Source: Chlorobaculum sp.
Lineage (GTDB): Bacteria > Bacteroidota > Chlorobiia > Chlorobiales > Chlorobiaceae
Assembly: GCA_013334855.1 (NCBI GenBank)
Contig: JAAXWU010000013.1
Location: forward strand, 1 to 32,251
Reading direction: 5' to 3'
Length of the DNA: 32,251 nt
Both the position numbers and the translations under genes were made by a program. The notes under the pieces were generated by a model, which did no database searches, was not told the DNA's origin, and saw nothing but the letters and a program-made list of their open reading frames with translations. This document shows positions 9,471 through 18,856 of this stretch, piece after piece (the first letter of the stretch is position 1; each line of letters begins with the position of its first letter).

Positions 9471-9480
9471 GGTTGGGTCC

Positions 9481-9633
9481 TTAATACACGATTACATCTT
9501 CGTCGATGAGGGGTTCATCAGGGGCAACGCCTGAGCGGTGACGCAGCACGGAGATGATTGGCTCATCGTCACCCCTCCAACGTAAAGAATCTACATCTAA
9601 CGCGCAATGGATTGCGAATGTTGAAATACTCAT
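9481..9633 (-). CDS. small 50-aa ORF downstream of feoB, function unknown
   Basis: ATG-to-TAA ORF read by eye: MSISTFAIHCALDVDSLRWRGDDEPIISVLRHRSGVAPDEPLIDEDVIVY*. Below the size cutoff of the supplied ORF track. Confidence 0.3.
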   Translation of the reverse strand: MSISTFAIHCALDVDSLRWRGDDEPIISVLRHRSGVAPDEPLIDEDVIVY

Positions 9634-9665
9634 CTCTCGCCATCAACCTCGATTTCGATGACGCC

Positions 9666-11801
9666 TCACATCCACAGCAGCGCGAGGCGGTAGGTGATAA
9701 ACGACGCGATCCATGCTACCAGCATGACGTAGGCGGAGTAGAAGAGCACCGGCTTCCACGCGCCGATCTCCTTTTTCATCACCCCCACCGCCGCCACGCA
9801 CGGAATGTAGAGCAGCACGAAGACCATCAGGCTCAGCGCCGTGGCGCGGCTGAATGCTGGATCGCTTCGGAGAATACCGGAAAGAGTGGTATCCCCGGAG
9901 GTGTGGCCGATTGAAAAGATCGTGCCAAGCGTCGAAACCACCACCTCTTTGGCGGCAAGCCCCGTCACCAGCGAGATGCCGATGCGCCAGTCGAAGCCGA
10001 GCGGGCGGATGAGCGGTTCGAGCAGCTTGCCGCTCCGTCCGGCGAGCGAATATTCGAGCTGGCTCGCGTCGATCCTCGCCTGAAGCGTACGGAGTTGCTC
10101 CGCTTTCGCTTCCGGCGCAACCCCTGTCGCCTCGATCTTCGCCTTCCTGGTCGCCAGCTCCGCTTCGAGCGCCTTGCTGTGCGGGAAGTTGCTCGCCGCC
10201 CAGATCAGGATCACCGCGCCGAGAATGAGCGTTCCGGCCTTTTTCAGATACATCACCGCCTTCATCCGCGCCTGAAAGATCACTGAGGTGAAGGTAGGCC
10301 AGCGGTAGGGCGGCAGCTCCATGACGAACGGCTCCGAGTCGCTCTTGAGCACGGTGGATTTGAGTAGCCAGGCCGTCCAGAGGCCGATGACGATGCCAAG
10401 CAGATAGATGCCGAACATCACATTGGCTGCCGTCGCGGGCGGGAAGAAGGCTCCGGCGAGCAGCACATAGACCGGCAGCTTCGCGCCGCAGCTCATGAAG
10501 GGAATGGTCATGATGGTCGCCAGACGGTCGGAGCGGCTTTTCAGTGTGCGCGTGGCCATGATGGCCGGAATCGAGCAGCCGAAGCCGGTGATCATCGGAA
10601 TGAACGACTTTCCGTGCAGCCCGAAGCGGTGCATCACCTTGTCGATCACGAAGGCCGCTCGCGCCATGTAGCCCGAGGCTTCGAGGAACGACAGCCCCAT
10701 GAAGAGCAGCACGATGTTGGGCAGGAACACCACCACGCTGCCGACGCCGGAAATAATGCCATCAACGAAAATCGAGCGTATCATCCCCTCCGGCAGATGC
10801 GGCGCGACGGTGTCCGACAGCAGCCCGAAGGCGTAGTCGAGCGCGTCCATGAGCGGTGAGCCGAGGGTGAAGGTGAGCTGAAAGATCGCCCAGACAACCA
10901 GAAAAAAGACCGGCAGGCCGAGCACCCGGTTCAGCACCACCATGTCGATGTAGTCGCTCGCCGATGCTCGCGGGGCTTTCGGCTTGCGCACGCACTCCTG
11001 CATCGCGCCGCGCACGAAGGCGTGGCGATCCTCGGTGATGAGCGCTTCGGGATCGGTGCTGTGCAGCCGTCCGCACTCCGCAATCGCCTCCTGCAAAGCC
11101 AGCTCGATTTTGACCCAGACCGGATATTTCTGAGTCTGCGTGTAGATTTCGCGGTCGTTTTCGAGCAGCTTGATCGCCATCCAGCGGTGGTTGGCTCCAT
11201 CGAGTTCACGCTCGCGAGCGAGCAGAGCGGCGATCCTGTCGATTGCCCTCTCGACCTCGGCGCTGAAGGTTATCTTGTTTTTCCGTATTGTAATACGCCC
11301 TTCGCTGACGCTGACGACGTGGTCGAGCAGCTCGTCGAGTCCCTTGCGGTTCCGGGCGGAGATCGGCACGATATGGCTGCCGAAGAGCTGTTCGAGCTGA
11401 TCGAGATCGATGGCAATGCCCTTCTGCTCGACCTCGTCCATCATGTTGAGCGCCACGAGCAGATCGACCTCCATCTCCATGAGCTGCACGGTGAGCATCA
11501 GGTTCCGTTCGAGGTTGGTGCCCTCGACCACGTTCACCACCACGTCTGGCTTTTCGTCGATGATGAAGCGGCGCGTGACGATTTCCTCCGGCGAGTAGGG
11601 CGTCAGCGAATAGGTTCCGGGCAGATCGACCACGGTAATGCGATACTCCTTGTAATCGAGATAACCCTCGTGCTTTTCGATGGTTACGCCGGGGAAGTTG
11701 CCCACCCGCTGGTGAGCGCCGGTCAGCGCGTTGAAGAGTGAGGACTTGCCCGCGTTCGGATTTCCGGCAAGGGCGACCGTGATGGATTTCTGCGTGCTCA
11801 T
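9666..11801 (-). CDS. feoB: ferrous iron transport protein B
   Basis: MSTQKSITVALAGNPNAGKSSLFNALTGAHQRVGNFPGVTIEKHEG G1-G3 motifs, GTYSLTPYSPEE, NMMDE (NxxD-type), Gate/Nucleos_tra TM domains (GFGCSIPAIMATRTL). Confidence 0.97.
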   Translation of the reverse strand: MSTQKSITVALAGNPNAGKSSLFNALTGAHQRVGNFPGVTIEKHEGYLDYKEYRITVVDLPGTYSLTPYSPEEIVTRRFIIDEKPDVVVNVVEGTNLERNLMLTVQLMEMEVDLLVALNMMDEVEQKGIAIDLDQLEQLFGSHIVPISARNRKGLDELLDHVVSVSEGRITIRKNKITFSAEVERAIDRIAALLARERELDGANHRWMAIKLLENDREIYTQTQKYPVWVKIELALQEAIAECGRLHSTDPEALITEDRHAFVRGAMQECVRKPKAPRASASDYIDMVVLNRVLGLPVFFLVVWAIFQLTFTLGSPLMDALDYAFGLLSDTVAPHLPEGMIRSIFVDGIISGVGSVVVFLPNIVLLFMGLSFLEASGYMARAAFVIDKVMHRFGLHGKSFIPMITGFGCSIPAIMATRTLKSRSDRLATIMTIPFMSCGAKLPVYVLLAGAFFPPATAANVMFGIYLLGIVIGLWTAWLLKSTVLKSDSEPFVMELPPYRWPTFTSVIFQARMKAVMYLKKAGTLILGAVILIWAASNFPHSKALEAELATRKAKIEATGVAPEAKAEQLRTLQARIDASQLEYSLAGRSGKLLEPLIRPLGFDWRIGISLVTGLAAKEVVVSTLGTIFSIGHTSGDTTLSGILRSDPAFSRATALSLMVFVLLYIPCVAAVGVMKKEIGAWKPVLFYSAYVMLVAWIASFITYRLALLWM

Positions 11802-12091
11802 GCGCTTTTTCCGAAACGATGGCGTTTGCGCAATCCCGGCCATCCGCTCTGTCTTGCCTCCGCAGCTTCAAGTTTGTTGACGGTGATCCCCTGCGCCTCG
11901 TTCAGCCGCATCGTCAGAAGCAACCCTTTGCAGTTGATCTCGATGGGATCGCCAAGCGGCGCGAACCGCAACACCTCCAGCTCCGTGCCTCGCACAAGCC
12001 CGAGATCCATGAGCCGCCGCCTCACCGCCGGTTCCGCTGCGACCGAAGTCACTTCAGCCCGATCCCCAGCCTTTAAATCTGATAATCTCAT
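11798..12091 (-). CDS. feoA: ferrous iron transport protein A
   Basis: MRLSDLKAGDRAEVTSVAAEPAVRRRLMDLGLVRGTELEVLRFAPLGDPIEI...; 4-bp ATGA overlap with feoB. Confidence 0.93.
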   Translation of the reverse strand: MRLSDLKAGDRAEVTSVAAEPAVRRRLMDLGLVRGTELEVLRFAPLGDPIEINCKGLLLTMRLNEAQGITVNKLEAAEARQSGWPGLRKRHRFGKSA

Positions 12092-12165
12092 ATATCCGTA
12101 TATCTTAAAACAGGTTCTGATTCGCGTCACGCGAGCTTAAATAGACTAAATCTAAATAACAGGAT

Positions 12166-12190
12166 AAACAGGACAAAAGGTTTCCTGTTT
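12166..12190 (-). terminator. hairpin downstream of the HIT gene
   Basis: AAACAGGA (12166-12173) / TCCTGTTT (12183-12190), 8 bp perfect, between the HIT stop and feoA. Confidence 0.4.
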
Positions 12191-12230
12191 TGGCGGTGAG
12201 CGGCGATTCCTCGAAAAAACGTTTGCCCGG

Positions 12231-12617
12231 TCACTCCTCGCCGTGGGCCACTTCGCGGCCTGCAAAGGGCGGCCAGCCCATCGTTTTGCCGCCGATCAGG
12301 TGGGCATGGATGTGCCCGACGCTCTGCAGGGCGTCCGCGCCATTGTTGAACACCAGCCGATAGCCCGATTCGAGCACCCCGGTCTTCTCCGCCACAACCC
12401 GCGCCGCAAGCAGAATCTCTGCGGCAATCTCCGAATCGCCCGCCGTCAGATCGCTCAGCGAAGCAATATGCTCCAGCGGAATGATCAGCGCATGGACGGG
12501 TGCCGTCGGATTGAGGTCGTGAAACGCGACCACGTGGTCGTTGCGGTAGATCAGTTTGGCCGGAATCTGCCCGGCGGCAATCTTGCAGAAGATGCACTCT
12601 GGATCGTGACGTGTCAT
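12231..12617 (-). CDS. HIT-family (HINT-like) nucleotide-binding protein
   Basis: ECIFCKIAAGQIPAKLIYRNDHVVAFHDLNPTAPVHALIIP..., HIHAHLIGGKTMGWPP (HxHxH). Confidence 0.93.
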   Translation of the reverse strand: MTRHDPECIFCKIAAGQIPAKLIYRNDHVVAFHDLNPTAPVHALIIPLEHIASLSDLTAGDSEIAAEILLAARVVAEKTGVLESGYRLVFNNGADALQSVGHIHAHLIGGKTMGWPPFAGREVAHGEE

Positions 12618-12643
12618 GGTGTTGGCGATTTATGGATGCTGAA

Positions 12644-13141
12644 CTACAGTTTCTTGATGATCGACAGGCTCATGCTGCGGCCCGATCCGATCAGCACCAC
12701 CGAAATCGGCCCTTTGATCCCGGTCACGCTGCCCCGGTCACCCTCCTTTTCAGCGACGATCATCGAGGTGGTCTCGAAGCCTTTCGCCTTGAGCGAAACT
12801 TCGTAGTCGCGGAGAACATGTTCCGGCAAACCATCGATGGCCATATCCCAACTGTCGGCTTCGGGGGTTTCTGTGCGGATGATCTTGCGGATCGTGCCGT
12901 ATGGAATCTTCGGCACCTCGGCAGGCGCATTGTCCGGCCAGGGTTTGGCCGCTTCGATGATCTCGACCGAACCTTTGCCGGATTCAATCATGACGGCTCT
13001 TACGGCGCTGTCTGTCGCCGCCGGAACCGCTTCAGGAGCGGCGGATGGATGTTCAGGCGTCTTTTGCCTGCAAGCGCCGAGAATGGCTGCAAGGATGACG
13101 AGAAAGAGTCGTCCCGTGGTTTTCGTAAATACGTTTCTGCT
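12644..13141 (-). CDS. hypothetical lipoprotein
   Basis: MSRNVFTKTTGRLFLVILAAILGACRQKTPEH lipobox LGAC; no family recognised. Confidence 0.6.
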   Translation of the reverse strand, partial: SRNVFTKTTGRLFLVILAAILGACRQKTPEHPSAAPEAVPAATDSAVRAVMIESGKGSVEIIEAAKPWPDNAPAEVPKIPYGTIRKIIRTETPEADSWDMAIDGLPEHVLRDYEVSLKAKGFETTSMIVAEKEGDRGSVTGIKGPISVVLIGSGRSMSLSIIKKL

Positions 13142-13341
13142 CATGATCGGTCGTAATGGATGGATAACAACGGCTTCATACTGCAAATGTAACAAAAAAA
13201 GCGCGTGGTGCGTGACAACCCTCGCTCAGGGGAGTAGCATAAAGCCGTTGCTATCGCTACATTGTCAGCGATAAACTCCGTTAACATGCGTTCCTGAGTC
13301 AGACAAAACCGTAGAGCGCATTCAATCAATGGAACCCAACA

Positions 13342-14025
13342 ATGCTCAAACCACGCAGAGTCAATATGAAAGTGGCGATGACGCCGTTCCTCCTCGCCTC
13401 CCTGCTGATGGCTGGCTGCAACGGCAACGGGCCGAAATCAGTCACCGACATTGATGGGAACCGCTACGGAACCGTGAAAATCGGCGACCATCTCTGGATG
13501 AGCGAAAATCTGCGAGTCACCCGATACCGGAACGGCGATCCCATTACGGAAGTCAAGGACGATGCGGCTTGGGCCGCGCAAACTGGCGGGGCGCGATGCG
13601 CATACGAGAACAAGACGGAAAACGCAAAATCTTACGGGATGCTCTACAACTGGCGTGCGGTGAACGACCCGAGAGGCATCGCGCCCGAAGGGTGGCACGT
13701 TGCCTCCGACAGGGAGTGGCAGGAACTGGCCGAAGCGGTTGACGGAGAGGAGTCGGCGGGCAGCGCCCTGAAAGCTCCCGGCAAATGGACTGATCCGGCA
13801 AGCGACAGCGGCAAGAGCATCGGCTTCGACGCCCTGCCCTCCGGCGCGAGGCGCGATGCCGATGGCGTCTTCCTCATGCTCGGACAGTTCGCCCGCTTCT
13901 GGACATCCACGCCCGCCAGCAACGGCAAAGCCCTCGCCCGCGCTCTCGGCTTCTACGACAACGCCCTGCGCGGCGGCGAGGTCGGCCCGAAAAACGGCTT
14001 CGCGGTACGCTGCGTCAAGGATTGA
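13342..14025 (+). CDS. FISUMP-domain (Fibrobacter succinogenes major paralogous domain) lipoprotein
   Basis: LLMAGCNGNG lipobox; DIDGNRYGTVKIGDHLWMSENLRVTRYRNGDPI; GMLYNWRAVNDPRGIAPEGWHVASDREWQEL; FWTSTPASNGKALARALGFYD; GFAVRCVKD. Confidence 0.9.
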   Translation: MLKPRRVNMKVAMTPFLLASLLMAGCNGNGPKSVTDIDGNRYGTVKIGDHLWMSENLRVTRYRNGDPITEVKDDAAWAAQTGGARCAYENKTENAKSYGMLYNWRAVNDPRGIAPEGWHVASDREWQELAEAVDGEESAGSALKAPGKWTDPASDSGKSIGFDALPSGARRDADGVFLMLGQFARFWTSTPASNGKALARALGFYDNALRGGEVGPKNGFAVRCVKD

Positions 14026-14357
14026 GGAAACGTTGTTCGGGCGAACCGTGAACATCATTCATCCCGGCAGGCTCAAGCATCGATGGGGAGCGCCACGCTT
14101 ATGACAGATGCGGATGCCGCGAGACGATATTTCTCCACTATGCAGAATCTCCTGAATTTCTGTATATCGCTTCGACTAAAATCATACCAAGCTGTGTATG
14201 AAGCTTCGATCAATGCAAATCACCCGGCACATCTTGTCATATTGATTTCCGCACAATCTGTTGCAATCAATATCTTTTATTTTCCTGAATCATATATCCG
14301 GATATTGCCGGGTGATTATCATTTGCTCCTGAGAGTGTTCGATGTTTCTTTCCTGCG

Positions 14358-14945
14358 CTATAACTCGATCTTTGTTCCGAGCACTTGCAGGAATCTGGCG
14401 AGCCAGTCAGGATGCGCTGGCCAGGCGGGGGCGGTCACAAGATTGCCGTCAACATGACACTGATCGACCGGAATATCCACATAATGGCCCCCGGCGCGAT
14501 TCACATCCGGGCCGACAGCCGGATAGGCCGAACAGCTTCTCCCTTCGATGACTCCGGCGGCGGCGAGCACCTGCGCACCGTGGCAGATGGCCGCAATCGG
14601 CTTGTTTGCCTCTGAAAAGTGGCGCACCATGTCGAGCACGGTCGCATTCAGCCGGATGTATTCAGGCGCACGTCCGCCGGGAATAACCAGCGCGTCGTAC
14701 TCTTCGGCATCGATCTCCGCGAAGGTTGCGTTCAGCGTAAAATTGTGGCCGGGTTTTTCGGTGTACGTCTGATCTCCCTCGAAATCATGCACGGCAGTGC
14801 GAACCTTGTCACCCGCTTTTTTGTCCGGGCAGATGGCGTGGACGGTATGTCCGACCATTGAAAGCGCCTGAAAAGGCACCATGACTTCGTAATCTTCGAC
14901 GAAGTCACCGACAATCATAAGAATTTTCTTTGCACTCATGGTCAA
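14358..14945 (-). CDS. DJ-1/PfpI family protein
   Basis: [60 protein letters not shown] (Cys nucleophile elbow). Confidence 0.93.
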   Translation of the reverse strand: MTMSAKKILMIVGDFVEDYEVMVPFQALSMVGHTVHAICPDKKAGDKVRTAVHDFEGDQTYTEKPGHNFTLNATFAEIDAEEYDALVIPGGRAPEYIRLNATVLDMVRHFSEANKPIAAICHGAQVLAAAGVIEGRSCSAYPAVGPDVNRAGGHYVDIPVDQCHVDGNLVTAPAWPAHPDWLARFLQVLGTKIEL

Positions 14946-15192
14946 CTCTTTTTCGTTGATTGTTATGAATAGTTACGAATAAAGAACAGTGATACATTTC
15001 GTGTTTCACAATGAAACGATTTCAGCATCGGACATCGCTTTCGCTTCTGAATTAATCATCGTTTGGACATAAATATTGTCAGATTGATTTCGATACGATT
15101 ATTCGATTGCTCCGCGATAAAACACTGAAGCGGAGCCTTCCCACGACTTTCAATCGCGGCAATGAGTCGACAGAAAAAGATTCAATGGGGAA

Positions 15193-15207
15193 ACGGGCTT
15201 CACCCGT
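15193..15207 (-). terminator. small hairpin downstream of DUF190 gene
   Basis: ACGGG-cttca-CCCGT; on the minus strand it is followed by TTCCCC. Confidence 0.3.
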
Positions 15208-15224
15208 CACCATTCAAACGCTTC

Positions 15225-15560
15225 TCACGTCGTCCACTGCCGTACCGACTCTCGCGTCACCAGCGCCTGCGCCTCGGCTTCCCGCAGGATCGACTCGACG
15301 AGCGGCAGGAACTCCTCGATTTTTTCGGTGCTGTCCACGATTTCGACGACCATCGGAAGCTCTCCGGCGAGTTCGAAAATCTTGGAGGTGTGCACTTTGT
15401 GGCGCAGGCCGAAGGAGAGGAGGCCGCGAAAGACCGTGGCTCCGGCCATACCGCGCTCCAGCGCTTCGCTGACGAAGAGTTCGTAGAGCGGGCGGTGATG
15501 CAGTTTTTCCTGCTCGCCGATGAATATCCGCAGGAGTTCAGATTCGATGAAGTTCATCAT
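15225..15560 (-). CDS. DUF190 family protein
   Basis: LLRIFIGEQEKLHHRPLYELFVSEALERGMAGATVFRGLLSFG, LPMVVEIVDSTEKIEEFLPLVESIL; adjacent to crcB with ATGA overlap. Confidence 0.88.
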   Translation of the reverse strand: MMNFIESELLRIFIGEQEKLHHRPLYELFVSEALERGMAGATVFRGLLSFGLRHKVHTSKIFELAGELPMVVEIVDSTEKIEEFLPLVESILREAEAQALVTRESVRQWTT

Positions 15561-15931
15561 TGCCAGAGTTTTGCGAGAAGCGTTCCGGATACAATGCAGA
15601 CCATGCCGCCCGCGAGGCTTCCGGCGACATACAGCCCGGCGTAGAGCGCCTGGCCGTCGCGAAGCAGTCCGTTGGTTTCGTACATCGCCGTGGAAAAGGT
15701 GGTGAATCCGCCGCAGAAGCCGGTCGTGAGCAGAAGGCGGGTGTCGGGTGAAATGAGCGTGGTCGATAGGGCCAGCTCGCTGATGAAGCCGATCAGGAAC
15801 GACCCCAGCAGATTGACCGCGAGCGTGGCGTAGGGAAAGCCGGTGCCTGAAAAGGGCACGGCAAGCGCCACGAGGTAGCGGGCTACCGATCCGGCGAATC
15901 CGCCCGCGCCGACCAGAAGCACGTTTTTCAT
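15557..15931 (-). CDS. crcB: fluoride channel CrcB/FluC
   Basis: MKNVLLVGAGGFAGSVARYLVAL, YATLAVNLLGSFLIGF, TTGFCGGFTTFSTAMYE. Confidence 0.95.
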   Translation of the reverse strand: MKNVLLVGAGGFAGSVARYLVALAVPFSGTGFPYATLAVNLLGSFLIGFISELALSTTLISPDTRLLLTTGFCGGFTTFSTAMYETNGLLRDGQALYAGLYVAGSLAGGMVCIVSGTLLAKLWQ

Positions 15932-15938
15932 CGCCGCC

Positions 15939-16166
15939 TCAGCGATCCGGGCAGGTCTGGCGATCCTCGATGCGCTTGTGGGCGCAACACATCTCGTCGT
16001 GGATGTTCATGAGGATGTTGAAAACGCCGAGGCAGATGATGGTCGGCGCCCAGAGGCCGATAAAGATCGCCATGAGCTGACTGTTGGCCCATGTACCGAA
16101 AATAAACACGTAGATCGAGAGCATGATCGACAGGGCTGCGGCCACGAGGTAAAAGATCGGCTTCAT
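15939..16166 (-). CDS. small membrane protein, hypothetical (75 aa)
   Basis: Two predicted TM segments (FYLVAAALSIMLSIYVFIFGTW; MAIFIGLWAPTIICLGVFNIL), then a Cys/His-containing tail. Confidence 0.6.
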   Translation of the reverse strand: MKPIFYLVAAALSIMLSIYVFIFGTWANSQLMAIFIGLWAPTIICLGVFNILMNIHDEMCCAHKRIEDRQTCPDR

Positions 16167-16224
16167 AACGGGAGCTGGTTGGTTGATCGAATCTCTTGTA
16201 TGAATGTAATTAATTTGGCGCTGT

Positions 16225-17043
16225 TCAGCACTCCGTTCGGCGGTGCTTTCCGGCTCCGAAAAGCGCGTTCAGGAGGAACACCAGCGCCGCGACGACGATG
16301 ATGGTAGCGCCCGAGGCGAGATCGAACACCCACGAAAGCCACAGTCCCGCGATGCTGAACAGGCTCGCCAGCAAAGCGCCCACGGCCATCATCCGGTAGA
16401 GGTTGTGGCTGAAGCTCCGGGCGACGGCGGCGGGAATCGTGAGCAGGGCGATCACCATGACGATGCCGACCACCCGCACCATGATCACCACGGTGAGCGC
16501 GATGAGGCAGAGCATCAGGAGATCGAGCGCCACGGTTTTCAAGCCCGATATTCGCGCATACTCCTCGTCGAAGGAGATGGCGAGGAACTCCTTGTCGAAG
16601 AGCCACACCATGGCGATGATCAGAACATCAAGTCCCATGATGAGTTGCAGATCGGAGTTTGGCACAGTCAGGATGTTGCCGAACAGGTAGCTGAAAAGGT
16701 TCGGCGCGTAGCCCGGCGTGAGGCCGATCAGAATCACGCCAATCGACATCCCTGCCGCCCAGAAGGCACCGATGGCTGTGTCCTCGGCGATCTTCGCCTT
16801 ACGCGACAACAGGCCGATGCCGATGGCGGCGGCGAGGCTGAAGGGGATGATGCCCGCGAGGGGATTCAGGCCGAGGTAGTAGCTGAGGCCTATGCCGCCG
16901 AAGGCTGTGTGGGCGATGCCGCCGCTGATGAAGCCGAGTCGCCGGACGACGACGTACGCGCCGATGATGCCGCAGGCGACGCTCGACAGGATGGCCGCCA
17001 GAAAGGCGTTGCGCATGAACTCGAAGTGCAGGAAATCAGGCAT
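16225..17043 (-). CDS. zinc/manganese-type metal ABC transporter permease (ABC-3 family)
   Basis: MPDFLHFEFMRNAFLAAILSSVACGIIGAYVVVRRLGFISGGIAHTAFGGIGLSYYLG; VVGIVMVIALLTIPAAVARS. Confidence 0.93.
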   Translation of the reverse strand: MPDFLHFEFMRNAFLAAILSSVACGIIGAYVVVRRLGFISGGIAHTAFGGIGLSYYLGLNPLAGIIPFSLAAAIGIGLLSRKAKIAEDTAIGAFWAAGMSIGVILIGLTPGYAPNLFSYLFGNILTVPNSDLQLIMGLDVLIIAMVWLFDKEFLAISFDEEYARISGLKTVALDLLMLCLIALTVVIMVRVVGIVMVIALLTIPAAVARSFSHNLYRMMAVGALLASLFSIAGLWLSWVFDLASGATIIVVAALVFLLNALFGAGKHRRTEC

Positions 17044-17791
17044 GGCGGTGGGGCGTTTGCGTTTCGCGATGCTCGACCACATCGACCGGAAAGTGGTAGA
17101 GTTTTTCGAGAGCCGCGCGGCCAAGCGTCGAGCCGGGTTCGTGCATGTCGAGCGTGCAGTTCAGGCAGGCGATGCGCGAGACGTGCCGCCCGATGGTGCC
17201 GGTGTCGTGCGTCACCAGCACAATGGTGTGCCGCTTCCTGAGCTGGTCGAGCAGGTCGTAGATGGTGGTCTTCATGTCGGGATCGACGCTCGCCGTCGGT
17301 TCGTCGAGGAGCAGCAGCTCCGGCTCTCCGGCCAGCGCCCGTGCGATGAGCGCCCGCTGTAGCTCGCCGCCGGAGAGCGCACCGATGCGCCGCTGGGCAA
17401 GCGAGGCGAGACCGGTGGTTTCGAGCGCTTCGAGCGCCTTGCGGCGATCCTCCCGCACGTAGCGCTGGAAGAGCTTTTTGCGTGACAGGCGGCCCATCAG
17501 CACCACCTCCATCGCGCTGATCGGGAAGGTGCGGTCAAAGTCGAGGCGTTGCGGCACGTAGCCGATCCGTCCCGACGCCTGCCCCGGCTCCTTGCCGAAC
17601 ACCGTGACGCTGCCGGATGACGGCTTGACGAGGCCAAGCATCACCTTGAGAAGCGTGGTTTTGCCGCCACCGTTCGGCCCAAGCACGGCGAGAAAATCCC
17701 CCTCGTGCACCGAGAGCGACAGGCCGTCGAGCACCTTCGCGCCACCGAGTTCGACGCAGAGCCGGTTGCAGGCGATCAGCGGCTCCGTCAT
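17036..17791 (-). CDS. metal ABC transporter ATP-binding protein (ZnuC-like)
   Basis: GPNGGGKTTLLKVMLGL Walker A, LSGGELQRALIARAL signature, LLLLDEPTASVD Walker B. Confidence 0.95.
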   Translation of the reverse strand: MTEPLIACNRLCVELGGAKVLDGLSLSVHEGDFLAVLGPNGGGKTTLLKVMLGLVKPSSGSVTVFGKEPGQASGRIGYVPQRLDFDRTFPISAMEVVLMGRLSRKKLFQRYVREDRRKALEALETTGLASLAQRRIGALSGGELQRALIARALAGEPELLLLDEPTASVDPDMKTTIYDLLDQLRKRHTIVLVTHDTGTIGRHVSRIACLNCTLDMHEPGSTLGRAALEKLYHFPVDVVEHRETQTPHRHA

Positions 17792-18729
17792 TGCATCCCC
17801 TGCACGAAGGCATCCGTTGCCTCGCGGAGATTTTCCGCGTAGTTCCGCGAAAGGGGATCGACCGTGACCGTGCGCCCGTCAATGTCCCGTGCGATGGCGT
17901 CGGCCTGCGCCGAGCTGAACTGCGGCGAGACGAATACTACGCTGATGCCCGCGCTCCTCGCCTGCTCGATCACCCGCTCCATCTGGCGCGGCGTCAGCGT
18001 CTTGCCCTCCGCCTCGGCGGCGATCTGCTCCAGTCCATACTCATGGGCGAAGTAGCCCCACGCGGGATGAAAGACGAGGAATCGGCGGCTCTTCACGCCC
18101 TTCAGATGCCCGCGAATCTCGCCGTCGAGCGTCTGAAGCTCCCGGTCGAGTGCCGCACGGTTGGCCGCGTAATAGGCTTTTCCGGCAGGATCGAGCGCCA
18201 CGAGCGAGCGCTCGACGTTCGAGGCGATCGGGCGGGCGTTTGCCGGAGAGAGCCAGAAATGGGGATCGAGATGGCCGTGCTCGTGGCGCGGCTCTCCGGC
18301 GACGGGTTCGTGCGCCTGATTCGCTTCGCCCATCGGCAGCAGCGTGACGCCCGCCGAAGCATTGCACACTGCGATGTCGCGATTGAGCGCAAGCAGGCGA
18401 TCCATCCAGTCAAGCTCGAACTCGACCCCCGATCCCGCCTTGACGAAGAGGTTCGAGCGGCTGAAGAGCGCCATCTGCTGCGGCGTCGGCTCGTAGGTGT
18501 GCGGATTGCCGCCAGCCTGCACCATCACCGACACCGAGACCCGCTCGCCGCCGATGCGCTCGACGAACCACGCAAGCGGCTCGATGGAAGCGATCACCTG
18601 CACCTTGCCGGAAGTTGGTTGCTTTGCCGCGCATCCCGTCAGCACTGCGGCGCAAAGCAGCAACAGCAGCGCGAGGCTTCGAGCGGTGAAATAGGCGAGA
18701 CGTGTCGTATGGCGTGGTTTGATCGTCAT
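17788..18729 (-). CDS. metal ABC transporter substrate-binding lipoprotein (ZnuA-like)
   Basis: Lipobox LTGCAAK; ASIEPLAWFVERIGGERVSVSVMVQAGGNPHTYEPTPQQM; HEHGHLDPHFWLSPANA; 4-bp overlap with the ATPase gene. Confidence 0.93.
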   Translation of the reverse strand: MTIKPRHTTRLAYFTARSLALLLLLCAAVLTGCAAKQPTSGKVQVIASIEPLAWFVERIGGERVSVSVMVQAGGNPHTYEPTPQQMALFSRSNLFVKAGSGVEFELDWMDRLLALNRDIAVCNASAGVTLLPMGEANQAHEPVAGEPRHEHGHLDPHFWLSPANARPIASNVERSLVALDPAGKAYYAANRAALDRELQTLDGEIRGHLKGVKSRRFLVFHPAWGYFAHEYGLEQIAAEAEGKTLTPRQMERVIEQARSAGISVVFVSPQFSSAQADAIARDIDGRTVTVDPLSRNYAENLREATDAFVQGMQ

Positions 18730-18815
18730 GCCGGGTCTCCGGATTCGTTGAATGAGAGGCGGAAAAGGCGTCTTTGTAAAGATAGGGCAAGAAAGGAAAT
18801 ACAAAAAGAGTGCAT

Positions 18816-18848
18816 CGGCAGGAGGCTCCGGGTGGCGGCCTCCTGCCG
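18816..18848 (-). terminator. leuA downstream intrinsic-type hairpin
   Basis: CGGCAGGAGGC (18816-18826) / GCCTCCTGCCG (18838-18848), 11 bp perfect, immediately after the leuA stop. Confidence 0.65.
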
Positions 18849-18856
18849 GGATGCGA

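Noticed and set aside
11022-11741. 239-aa + ORF
   Set aside because: Antisense to the feoB G-domain.
12060-12130. Fur/DtxR-type operator upstream of feoA
   Set aside because: AT-rich sequence (GATATACGGATATATGAGATTATC) is present but I could not align it to a convincing 19-bp Fur dyad.
14083-14457. 124-aa + ORF in the FISUMP-pfpI gap
   Set aside because: No SD, irregular composition, overlaps the pfpI 3' end in antisense; treated as chance.
16243-17241. 332-aa + ORF rich in His/Asp/Glu
   Set aside because: Antisense to the ABC permease; unnatural composition.
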